Shown here: positions 8,049 to 16,266 of the stretch, one piece after another
How positions within the stretch are numbered: position 1 is the stretch's first letter
Layout: every line of letters starts with the position of its first letter
Source: Alkaliphilus peptidifermentans DSM 18978
GTDB taxonomy: Bacteria > Bacillota > Clostridia > Peptostreptococcales > Natronincolaceae
Assembly (NCBI RefSeq): GCF_900101495.1
Contig: NZ_FMUS01000015.1
Coordinates: 43,326-107,325, forward strand
DNA length: 64,000 nt
Reading direction: 5' to 3'
Notes under the pieces: generated by a model
The model's input: only the letters and a program-made list of their open reading frames with translations
Database searches by the model: none
Told to the model about the DNA's origin: nothing
Program-made: the position numbers and the translations under genes

Positions 8049-9047
8049 TTAGTATACTTCTGGTTCTGGTATTATGATCCTTCCTTGTTGCATTATTTTT
8101 CTGTTGTCAGCATAAATATCTGGTTCTAAGCTTACCAAATCAAAGTGTCCACTTGCCTCATGTACTCCTCCAAGTGCTATGTTTCTTCCAAAACCTATGT
8201 GAAAGGTACCATAGGCAGATTCGTCCTCAATGTAACAATTGCCTTCACATTTGGAATAGGAATTTAATCCTATCCCAAATTCTGAGGCAACATACATCTG
8301 GGGGTCATTATATTTTTTAATATATTTACTTAATAAGATTCCACTTTTATTCTGCTGTATCTTCTGAATTTTTCCTTGAGAAAATGAAATCTTAATTGGT
8401 TCCTTGGGTCGTCCAATATATCCAAGGGAGCCGTCAACTACCATTATTCCTTCTGTCTTTGTTTCCTCTATTGGTACATAAACTTCAAAGCTTGCGGATG
8501 AGTATCCATTTCCGTCTTTTACCACTCCATTGAAAAATCCTGGTGTTCGGTCTCTTTTATAGACCTTCAAATTAGTCCCAGCTTTTGTTGTAATTTGAAG
8601 CATAGATGAATTATGAATATATTTCATGATTACCTTTGCCATCATTTTGCTCTTCTTGGTGTCCATTGCTATAAAATCATAGGATAGCATGGATTTTTGA
8701 TTATTTACAGAAAGGGGAAGAGAGAGAAACATATTTCCACTTTCTATAGCCCTTTTTGTTGCCCGGGTTGTTACCAATGAATAATCTGTAGCACCAATGA
8801 TAGCAGTATAGTTATCAAATATCAATTCATTTTCATCAAAAAATACACCTACTTGTATTCCTGTTTTCTCCATAATCATCATATCTACAGAAGCTTTTCT
8901 TTTTAGAGCGTATTTTTTAAGTGCTGAAGACTCTAATATATACTTGTCACTAGTAACAATTAATAGCCTATCTCCTCGTTTAATTTTCATCCAATCCTGT
9001 ATTACAATTTGTGCTCCACGCTCCAAACGCTCCAAGTAATCGTTCAT
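8049..9047 (-). CDS. M29-like (aminopeptidase T / leucyl aminopeptidase) metallopeptidase
   Basis: A 332-residue protein resembling the aminopeptidase T (M29) family. The C-terminal third carries likely metal ligands in the family order: Glu in V-A-S-E-F-G-I-G-L-N (near 258), Glu in E-D-E-S-A-Y-G-T-F-H-I-G-F-G (near 277, with the His that follows) and H-F-D-L-V (near 305). The N-terminal part, with R-G-D-R-L-L-I-V-T-S-D, matches the Rossmann-like first domain. It is somewhat shorter than the ~410 residues of classical M29 enzymes. Position four in the pcp operon supports a role in finishing off peptides. Substrate preference is not readable. Confidence 0.8.
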   Translation of the reverse strand: MNDYLERLERGAQIVIQDWMKIKRGDRLLIVTSDKYILESSALKKYALKRKASVDMMIMEKTGIQVGVFFDENELIFDNYTAIIGATDYSLVTTRATKRAIESGNMFLSLPLSVNNQKSMLSYDFIAMDTKKSKMMAKVIMKYIHNSSMLQITTKAGTNLKVYKRDRTPGFFNGVVKDGNGYSSASFEVYVPIEETKTEGIMVVDGSLGYIGRPKEPIKISFSQGKIQKIQQNKSGILLSKYIKKYNDPQMYVASEFGIGLNSYSKCEGNCYIEDESAYGTFHIGFGRNIALGGVHEASGHFDLVSLEPDIYADNRKIMQQGRIIIPEPEVY

Positions 9048-9070
9048 GCTATCCCTCTATCTATATCTTC

Positions 9071-10015
9071 TTATTTGAACATAATCATGTAAGTAATCTG
9101 GAAAGTAATCAAAATTAATGCTGGTATTACTTGATTTTTAATTACTCCCATTCTGTCCTTCATATCAAGCATGGCCACTGGAACAATATTAAAGTTTGCA
9201 GCCATAGGCGTACACAATGTTCCACAATATCCTGATGTAAGTGCAAGCATACCGATTACTACCGGATCAGCTCCATAAGCAAGTACAAAGGGAGCACCTA
9301 TACCCACAGTCATAACAGTAATGGCAGCAAAAGCATTACCCATAATCATTGTGAATAACATCATACCTAGTGCATAGACAATTATACCTACATTAACATT
9401 CCCTTGTGGAATTATATTACCAACTATTGAAGCAATTACTTGACCAACTCCAGCTGCTGCAAATACGGCTCCAAGGCTTGCTAAAAGCATTGGCAACATA
9501 CTAAGTGGTCCTACTGAAGACAATAATCGTTCGGAATCCTTTAAAAAAACCTGTGGTGTATTATTAGATGAGAACATCATCAACAGTATTGTGGATACTA
9601 GGATTCCTGCACCTACTCCAACCAAAGCCCCCATAGTTGTGAAAACAGCAAAGATAATTGCACAAATACCTATTGCCAATGCAGGAATAAATATTTTCAT
9701 TCCAATTTTATCAAAGGCTGCTTTTGATTCTTCTTGAGTTGGTGGATTCTGCTTACCAATTTTTACTTTTTGCATAATAGATGGTATTGTCATAGTAATG
9801 ATCAATACACCATTAAACATTGGTGGAATCCATCTGCCAAATGCAATTACAATACCTAACGAGCACCAGAAAATGGCTGTTCCCATTCTAGAAGGATTTT
9901 CCTCATCCCTTCCATTTTTAACACCAGTATAAATAGTAATTAATCCAATAATTATATATATAACCTCTAATAATTTTGCTCCTATCATAATTTCTGAATT
10001 CATGAAAAATGTCAT
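9071..10015 (-). CDS. DUF979 family membrane protein, putative 5-oxoproline transporter subunit
   Basis: A 314-residue integral membrane protein with about eight to nine hydrophobic helices. Signature stretches are the small-residue-rich loop near residues 205-250 (I-M-G-N-A-F-A-A-I-T-V-M) and T-S-G-Y-C-G-T-L-C-T-P-M-A near 262. The family is always paired with DUF969 and is commonly annotated as the partner subunit of a 5-oxoproline transporter beside pcp, as here. Its ATG overlaps the stop of the DUF969 gene by four bases (ATGA), indicating translational coupling and a stoichiometric complex. The transport substrate rests on genomic association, not on motifs. Confidence 0.88.
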   Translation of the reverse strand: MTFFMNSEIMIGAKLLEVIYIIIGLITIYTGVKNGRDEENPSRMGTAIFWCSLGIVIAFGRWIPPMFNGVLIITMTIPSIMQKVKIGKQNPPTQEESKAAFDKIGMKIFIPALAIGICAIIFAVFTTMGALVGVGAGILVSTILLMMFSSNNTPQVFLKDSERLLSSVGPLSMLPMLLASLGAVFAAAGVGQVIASIVGNIIPQGNVNVGIIVYALGMMLFTMIMGNAFAAITVMTVGIGAPFVLAYGADPVVIGMLALTSGYCGTLCTPMAANFNIVPVAMLDMKDRMGVIKNQVIPALILITFQITYMIMFK

Positions 10016-10710
10016 GCTGTTTCTTCCTCCTTCCTATCCTTGCTGTAGTATTTCTTGCAAAGCTTCTTATCTTTAAGATAGTAATAAACAATTGCAACTG
10101 AAACAGCAACAATGGCTACTGGTATTTCTACCTTAACCAAATCGATTAATTCAACATGGTAACCGAGGGAAGCTAATGTTGATTGCACCAACAGTCCACC
10201 AGCGCCACCGACAAATAGTACCTGACAGAAGAACCATGCAATATTCTCCATACCTGAAGCCATTCCTTTTATTTCATCCAAATGATCTTCATTTACTTTT
10301 TCGCCTTTAGCTTCAATGGAACCTGCCGCCATAGGCATGATAATAGGTCTTACAAAACCAGCAACTCCACCAAAGCTTACATTGAAAGCACCAAAAATAC
10401 CTCTCATAATACCATAAGCTCCAATAACCTTACCAGGAGAAGCACCCTTTATTTTTTCTATAAGGCTTGCGGCTGCATCTTTAAGACCATTTCTCTCCAA
10501 TGTTCCTGTTACAAACATGATTAAAATGAATATTGCCATGGCTCGATTAGCAACAAATGAAGTTCCGAGGGTATTAAGAAGTCCTGTTATTCCAAGCCCT
10601 CCTACTAATGCTGTCACTATTGCTGCACATAAGATTATTAAAATAGAATCTTTCTTAAGTGCAAATCCGATAATGACAATAAGAATTCCTAGCAGTTTAA
10701 TAAGTTCCAT
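10012..10710 (-). CDS. DUF969 family membrane protein, putative 5-oxoproline transporter subunit
   Basis: A 232-residue membrane protein with about six hydrophobic helices and a short charged C-terminal tail. The N-terminal helix pair (L-L-G-I-L-I-V-I-I-G-F-A-L and L-I-I-L-C-A-A-I-V-T-A) and the glycine-rich F-G-G-V-A-G-F-V-R-P segment near residue 118 are typical of DUF969. With DUF979 it forms the presumed two-subunit carrier for 5-oxoproline or pyroglutamyl compounds. It follows the M14 peptidase gene by 45 bases and overlaps the DUF979 gene by four. A TAAAGGAGG site precedes the ATG. Confidence 0.88.
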   Translation of the reverse strand: MELIKLLGILIVIIGFALKKDSILIILCAAIVTALVGGLGITGLLNTLGTSFVANRAMAIFILIMFVTGTLERNGLKDAAASLIEKIKGASPGKVIGAYGIMRGIFGAFNVSFGGVAGFVRPIIMPMAAGSIEAKGEKVNEDHLDEIKGMASGMENIAWFFCQVLFVGGAGGLLVQSTLASLGYHVELIDLVKVEIPVAIVAVSVAIVYYYLKDKKLCKKYYSKDRKEEETA

Positions 10711-10755
10711 GTTTTTCCTCCTTTATCTTATTAGATTTTTTATTTCAAAGCTACA

Positions 10756-13700
10756 TTAGACAATTATTGGTCTATGTCTAATACAACTAATTGAAATCTT
10801 GTTTTCTGCTATTTCGCATTTACGTTCATATGCGCAGGTACAATTCATCAGCATTTCAATTACTGCTTCATCATGGGCTACATGTGCTTTTGCACAAAGG
10901 TTCAAATAATCTCCTTGAGCTGTTTCATCTGCAACCTCACTTGTATAAGCTACAGTTGTAATCCAAGGAAATCGAATTGATGGATATCTGTGGGAAGGAT
11001 CAAATGAAAAGGGTATCCAATAATTAATCATATTTTTATAATAATCAGCTGGAAACAATTTCGGCATCCATCCATGGGCATATTTCTCGAATTTTGACAT
11101 CCATTCTTTGTTCCACTGGGTAATTTCGTCATCATGCTGAATTTTATCTGCAATAACCTCTTCAATTTTTTTATTCACAGAATAATTACTCTTATAATCA
11201 TCATCATTAACTATCCAAAAATATCCATATAGTAATGAACGAGGTAACCAAAAGCCTTTAAAGGAAGGTGAAGTATATCCTGAAAACTGTTGTTCCCACT
11301 CATGACTTGGAACACCATGGTTATCAATAATTATATCCGGCAGGTACTTCTCCCACAATCTAGTAAGGGCCATAGCTTCGGTATGAATAGTATCTGACTT
11401 AAAATGTTCATGATAAAATTCTTTTCCTATTGCATTAAACCTTGCAACATGTAATTTCCATTTTGGGTTATCCTTTTGAAGCTCATAATGTATCGCAGCT
11501 CCATCCACATTCTCCATTGGAACAATAACAAGATTCAATTTACCTGAAATAGATTTATATTTTTCTTCTGTCAGCAGCTTCTTTAATAGCATAAAGGCGG
11601 CATTAGTGCTGGAGACCTCATTTGCATGATGTCTAGAATTAATTATTTGCGAAGGGAGATTAGTAATACGTTTTGTTCTTGAGACATAGCCTTCTTCTTT
11701 TGGTAGTAACTCAATTGCATAAATATCTCTTCCTAAATAAGATGTAGCTATAGGATACACGTTAATTCCAGGTACATGCTTTAATTGATTTATAATCTCT
11801 ATATACTCCCCATAGCCTATCAAAGTATGTTCCATTAAATCTATATCCAAAATACTAAGATTCTTTTCTAATACATGCTGTTCTATAATGCCAGCAGCAT
11901 AGCAGTTTTCTTCAGTTAATATCTTCAGAGCATCTATACTCTTAAATTGCTTACTTACTTTAAGTAACTGATGCTCTAAGAGATACATATAGCTCTCTAT
12001 AATTTTCTCTTCTTTAATATTGGTTTTCAAAAATGCCGTAATTTTACCATCAGCATAACTTAACTTTTGTAAATATAACTCCACTTCCTCCCTTTTTAAA
12101 TGGCTTTTAATTAATTTATTGTTTGCTTTTATGCAAGGAGTTTTTTCTTCTTCATCATATAGCGTTACCATAAATTTGGGCTTCCCTATACCCTTTTTTA
12201 TAACCGGAAGTATTAATCCCGGTGCGTCTATCAGGTTTTTACTGCTTTCCATACCATAAACCTTAAAATAATCTGCCCCGACAAAATGTATATCTTCATG
12301 CAAAGAGTCCAATGAAGAAATCAAATCTTCCCTAAAGGGTAGCGGGTAATCTGGCTCACTTGCATCAACTTCTAAGCGTAGTTGAGAAAAAAAAGGCTGT
12401 GATTCTACGCTAATATAACCCCCTGTCTTTGTCTCAATAAATTTTTTGCATTTTGGCAATACTTCTGCTTGATATATATTCCAAATATTTTCAACATCCG
12501 TTGCAATATATTCGTTAACAACCTCTATTCCATTTACAAAAACCTTTATAAATCCTGTTGAAGGGTGTACTTTCCCCATCTGTGGATAGTCATCTAAGTA
12601 AGGCCTTTCTGAATATGAGGCTTTATAAACTGATGTCAACAATATTTCCCCTTTGGCTCCAAAGGCTTTTACTTCATAGGTTATGTCATGTTCACCATCA
12701 TATGTCACAAATTCAACATTATCTCTATTTATTTCAAGCTTCTTTTCAATGATATCATCCACTGGGTATAATTCTTGCAAATACCGAATTGGTATATCAA
12801 ACCATTTATCGGGACAATCCGCCTTCAAGTTATGATAAGTAGGTGTAGCTCCATCTTCATCTACCCACTCCGTTACTCCATCTGGAAGGAATGGTTTAAA
12901 GGCAATCTCCATCTTTTTTACTTTCTTGCCCTCCAATTGTGGCAGTATCACTTCTTCAATCCATGAAAAGCCCTGTTTGTAAGCACATATTACCTGAATT
13001 TCTTTTGTTCTAGCCTTAACTTTTCGAAGTTCTGCTTCTACTTCTTTAGTTAGATGGCTTCTGACATCCTTTTCTTCACTGAGGGCACCATAGATTTCAA
13101 CTTCATCCCCTGGCTTTAATTTATGATATAGCTTCTCTCTTAAAATGTCTTTAAAAACATCTACTTCCCATGGAATGTCATAAATCTTTTCGTATATCTT
13201 CTTCTTTCCTTTATGATTCTTGAATTCCACCTTTGGAAAAATAGGTTGAATATTATTTATAGCTTCTTCAATTTTAGGGGATACATATGCAGTAATAACA
13301 CCTTCTAATTCCTTCTCATATGCTCTTAGATATGACAACTGTCCATCTAAGTCTTTCATTACTAAGCTATCTGTCATGTCCTTCAACTGTTCTACCCAGG
13401 TCCTGCCATCTGAAAGCAAAGGAAAGCATTGGCATATATCTGCTGAAAATTTTTCAAGCTCTTGATCCTGTCCAAATATTCGGATAATTTTTCTTTTATC
13501 TTTTTCTATAAACTCCATACCACATTCATTATTTTTTTCGAAGACCAGAAGATTTCCATTCCAACTATCTTCGGCTATTATTGGTCCTTCATAGGCAGTA
13601 GTCTCCATTCCGAATCGAAAAGCAAAATTGCATGCCGCTGTCAATACGGAAAGATCACAATCATTTGGAATTTCTATTTTAAAATTTAACTTATCTGGTA

Positions 13701-14016
13701 ATTGGTCAAAATTATCATCTTCCAAGAACATCCCCTTGGAAAATAGAGTTTCTAACCCTTTCTTCTTTCTCCAGTCAAACTCCATAATTGACTTTGCTTC
13801 TTTAATGGCTGAAGTGTAATCTTCTGGCCATTTTTCTGGTATAACGCTATATTTTTTATGTAATTCAGCTAAGCTTTCTGGGATTTTCATCCCTTCCTCC
13901 TTAGATATAACTGGAAACTTTGCTGAAGTTGAATAAAAACCATTAATTAAACTGACCTCAACAGCCCTTTTTTTTTGTTCCCAGCTTAAACCTTCATCTA
14001 CCAAAATCTTATTCAT
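10756..14016 (-). CDS. Large M14-family zinc carboxypeptidase-like protein (1086 aa)
   Basis: The C-terminal third (from about residue 745) is an M14 zinc peptidase: the ligand motif R-H-H-A-N-E (His-x-x-Glu, near 810) and a later D-N-H-G-V-P-S-H-E (near 910) provide the third His. The first ~740 residues have no domain I recognise; they are mixed alpha/beta, without signal peptide or membrane helices, so the enzyme is probably cytoplasmic. I chose the ATG at 14016, seven bases after GGAGGT; the frame extends 15 codons further upstream without a site. It leads the M14-DUF969-DUF979-M29-pcp operon and is divergent from a tetR gene, suggesting it cuts peptides or modified amino-acid conjugates handled by this pathway. 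Confidence 0.85.
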   Translation of the reverse strand: MNKILVDEGLSWEQKKRAVEVSLINGFYSTSAKFPVISKEEGMKIPESLAELHKKYSVIPEKWPEDYTSAIKEAKSIMEFDWRKKKGLETLFSKGMFLEDDNFDQLPDKLNFKIEIPNDCDLSVLTAACNFAFRFGMETTAYEGPIIAEDSWNGNLLVFEKNNECGMEFIEKDKRKIIRIFGQDQELEKFSADICQCFPLLSDGRTWVEQLKDMTDSLVMKDLDGQLSYLRAYEKELEGVITAYVSPKIEEAINNIQPIFPKVEFKNHKGKKKIYEKIYDIPWEVDVFKDILREKLYHKLKPGDEVEIYGALSEEKDVRSHLTKEVEAELRKVKARTKEIQVICAYKQGFSWIEEVILPQLEGKKVKKMEIAFKPFLPDGVTEWVDEDGATPTYHNLKADCPDKWFDIPIRYLQELYPVDDIIEKKLEINRDNVEFVTYDGEHDITYEVKAFGAKGEILLTSVYKASYSERPYLDDYPQMGKVHPSTGFIKVFVNGIEVVNEYIATDVENIWNIYQAEVLPKCKKFIETKTGGYISVESQPFFSQLRLEVDASEPDYPLPFREDLISSLDSLHEDIHFVGADYFKVYGMESSKNLIDAPGLILPVIKKGIGKPKFMVTLYDEEEKTPCIKANNKLIKSHLKREEVELYLQKLSYADGKITAFLKTNIKEEKIIESYMYLLEHQLLKVSKQFKSIDALKILTEENCYAAGIIEQHVLEKNLSILDIDLMEHTLIGYGEYIEIINQLKHVPGINVYPIATSYLGRDIYAIELLPKEEGYVSRTKRITNLPSQIINSRHHANEVSSTNAAFMLLKKLLTEEKYKSISGKLNLVIVPMENVDGAAIHYELQKDNPKWKLHVARFNAIGKEFYHEHFKSDTIHTEAMALTRLWEKYLPDIIIDNHGVPSHEWEQQFSGYTSPSFKGFWLPRSLLYGYFWIVNDDDYKSNYSVNKKIEEVIADKIQHDDEITQWNKEWMSKFEKYAHGWMPKLFPADYYKNMINYWIPFSFDPSHRYPSIRFPWITTVAYTSEVADETAQGDYLNLCAKAHVAHDEAVIEMLMNCTCAYERKCEIAENKISISCIRHRPIIV

Positions 14017-14426
14017 ATACCATACCTCCATAAACTTTTTATATAAACAGAAGCATTTCATATGCTAACTTAATAGTCACATTATTATTTATACAACAGA
14101 TTGGAAATTTTTCCATTTACAACGATATAGTACCGCGTTCCGTTCTTCGTTTCTATTTTAATATTATAATATGCTAGACTCTTATGTCAAGGTCATTTAA
14201 AAAGCACATATATGATTTATCAAGATAATTCCCAGTAAAAATTATCCTTTTATTCTTTGAATATTTTTTGCATAGGATTAAAATATTGATAATTCTGAAA
14301 TTAAAAGATATTAAGTTTCCACATATCAAAATAATCTACTAATATATTTCCAATTTTTTTTTTCAATTTTACAACAGAATTTTTCCTTCTACCCTTTAAA
14401 GAGCCTCTGTATCCAACCTGTAAACG
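14017..14426. promoter_or_regulatory. Divergent intergenic region between the M14 operon and tetR
   Basis: AT-rich spacer without genes. It must contain the minus-strand promoter of the peptide operon; I see no unambiguous -35/-10 pair for it. A good plus-strand promoter for the tetR gene lies at its right end (14427-14455). Confidence 0.5.
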
Positions 14427-14455
14427 TTGCCAAAAACTTATTTGTATGATATTAT
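14427..14455 (+). promoter_or_regulatory. Sigma-A type promoter of the tetR gene
   Basis: TTGCCA, a 17-base spacer and TATTAT, ending 44 bases before the tetR ATG. Confidence 0.7.
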
Positions 14456-14499
14456 TTTTAAGTAGTTAATTTTTCCATTTAGAGGAGTATATAAAAAAT

Positions 14500-15102
14500 A
14501 TGGATATTATTGATATTAAACAAAAACCTAGTGTAAAGGAAAAAATCATTGATGCAGCCTGGAAATTGTTTTTAGAACAGGGCTATAAGGATACTACGGT
14601 TAATCAGATTATTGAAACTTCCAAAACATCTCGAGGTGCTTTTTATCATCATTTTCACGGAAAAGAAGAAATACTTTTCTACATTGCCTATTATTTTGAC
14701 GCTGACTATGTAAATTGGTTAAGTTCAATTAAACCTAACTTAAAAGCATTGGATAAATTATTAGAGTTTAATTTATTTGTTATGAAAAATCTAGAAGACT
14801 CTCCCTATAGGCCACTTTTAGCCACCTTATATGGTATGCAGGTTATAACAACTGGCAAACGTCATATAATGAATCCAGAAAGAGAATATTATAAGATTGT
14901 TTCATCTATCATGAAGGAAGGTATAGAAAATGGAGAGATTACAAGTCATCTTTCATATTTAGAGTTAACAGAATGGTATTCAATTATAGAGCGGGGACTT
15001 ACATATGATTGGTGTCTAAGTCAAGGGCGCTATTCACTTGTTCAATATGGACAGCGAATGATTAAGTCTTTTATATATAGCATTAGTAATAAAGATCTAT
15101 AG
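14500..15102 (+). CDS. TetR/AcrR family transcriptional regulator
   Basis: A 200-residue regulator with the classical N-terminal TetR DNA-binding domain: K-E-K-I-I-D-A-A-W-K-L-F-L-E-Q-G-Y (residues about 13-30), then T-V-N-Q-I-I and S-R-G-A-F-Y-H-H-F-H-G-K-E-E. The C-terminal ligand/dimer domain is divergent, as usual. It is transcribed away from the M14-DUF969/979-pcp operon, so it is the natural candidate to control that operon (inference). A sigma-A promoter lies at 14427-14455, a GAGGAG site precedes the ATG, and a terminator follows at 15160. Confidence 0.9.
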   Translation: MDIIDIKQKPSVKEKIIDAAWKLFLEQGYKDTTVNQIIETSKTSRGAFYHHFHGKEEILFYIAYYFDADYVNWLSSIKPNLKALDKLLEFNLFVMKNLEDSPYRPLLATLYGMQVITTGKRHIMNPEREYYKIVSSIMKEGIENGEITSHLSYLELTEWYSIIERGLTYDWCLSQGRYSLVQYGQRMIKSFIYSISNKDL

Positions 15103-15159
15103 TGTGGTTTTAAATAAAATAGGGTAAGCAGGATGTGTTTTCCAAGAAAATTATATGGG

Positions 15160-15195
15160 GTGGGATTGCCATTTGCGGCCATCCCACTCCTTTTT
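15160..15195 (+). terminator. Rho-independent terminator after tetR
   Basis: GTGGGAT pairs with ATCCCAC, with an inner GCC/GGC, followed by CCTTTTT. Confidence 0.8.
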
Positions 15196-15261
15196 AAAAA
15201 TTATTCAGATATTGCTCCCTATGGTACAGAAAAAATATACTCGAAAAAATACCACAGATAG

Positions 15262-15695
15262 TCAGATGCAGAGTGCAGACTGATTATCTACAATTTCTTG
15301 ATTATACTTAATAAAGAAGGCAAAAAGCTTCTTTTCCCCCTCATCATCAATGGGATAATTATCTGAAATAGTACCTTTTTCAATATGCAGAGCATGACTA
15401 CAGCTTTCAAGAATTAATTCAAGATCATGTGAAATAATAAATTGTGTTTTACCCATCCCTTGAAGCTTCTTTAAATTATGGGCTACTCCCTTCATATGAC
15501 GCAGATCTAACCCACTGGTGGGTTCATCGAGTATGATAATCTCCCGCTCAGATGCAATAGCACTTCCTATTGCCACCCTCTGCTTCTGACCACCTGATAA
15601 GGACATGGGGTGGAACTCCTTCATTTCCAATAAATTAAGGCTATCTAAAATCCCTTCAGCTTTAACAATATCTGGAACATTTGATATTGATTTTC
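15262..15695 (-). pseudogene. Remnant of an ABC (ECF-type) transporter ATPase
   Basis: The surviving part begins in the helical domain (N-V-P-D-I-V-K-A-E-G-I-L-D, about 15690) and continues through the signature motif L-S-G-G-Q-K-Q-R-V-A, Walker B (I-I-I-L-D-E-P-T-S-G-L-D) and the H-loop (F-I-I-S-H-D-L-E-L). The Walker A half is missing; upstream of about 15695 homology stops and the frame is closed by TGA. The fragment resembles energy-coupling-factor ATPases such as EcfA/YkoD. No partner permease is nearby. It is a deletion relic and cannot hydrolyse ATP on its own. Confidence 0.8.
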
Positions 15696-15919
15696 AAAAT
15701 CATGTGATAATAACAGGATACTCCATTTCCTTATCCTTCTTCTACGCAAAACAGTATAAGTTTTATGCCAAAAGGGATTTGTAATTAATATAAGTTGAAA
15801 GCACAAAAAAAGTGATGATGTATCAACACTTTCTCTGACCTAAGCTCATTCTTGACTTGCTTTGCAATGGATTTATGTAATAATAGGCTTCTTTGTTCTT
15901 TTTCTATCTTTTAATATAG

Positions 15920-15957
15920 AAAAACGGCGGAGTCAAAGAATAAACTCACACCGTTTT
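15920..15957 (-). terminator. Terminator of the oleate hydratase operon
   Basis: AAAAACGGtGTGAGT-type stem on the minus strand pairing with ACTCCGCCGTTTTT-type bases (mismatched centre), ending in a T-run, nine bases past the stop at 15966. Confidence 0.65.
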
Positions 15958-15965
15958 TGTAATGA

Positions 15966-16253
15966 TTAAGCTTTTTTTCCAATGATTTTAATTTCACCAA
16001 ATTGAGAATCAATATAACCTTCCAATGTATCACCATTTACCGTACACTTTGCGGTAAATGGAATCTTCTTAACGAGCTTCTTTAGTTCGCTGGTGAACTC
16101 AATGCTATTTCCTTTTACTACCCCTGTAAATTCTTTTTCATTTCCTAAAATCTTTAATATGCCACTAAGCTTTTCCCCTTCAGTATTAAGAAATATAGTT
16201 CCCTTTTCCGGCCCTATAGGTGTGAGCAATGTAATATTATAGCTTCCCTTCAT
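15966..16253 (-). CDS. Conserved small beta-rich protein linked to oleate hydratase (95 aa)
   Basis: This protein is almost wholly beta-strand in character, with alternating hydrophobic and polar stretches (S-Y-N-I-T-L-L-T-P, G-T-I-F-L-N-T, L-S-G-I-L-K-I-L). It has no signal peptide and reads like a small beta-barrel or calycin-like lipid-binding fold, which is inference. It starts 13 bases after the oleate hydratase gene, with the RBS AAAGGAGG just past that gene's end, so the two are co-expressed. A role as a fatty-acid carrier or chaperone for the hydratase is possible but not shown by any motif. Confidence 0.75.
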   Translation of the reverse strand: MKGSYNITLLTPIGPEKGTIFLNTEGEKLSGILKILGNEKEFTGVVKGNSIEFTSELKKLVKKIPFTAKCTVNGDTLEGYIDSQFGEIKIIGKKA

Positions 16254-16266
16254 GATATTTCCTCCT

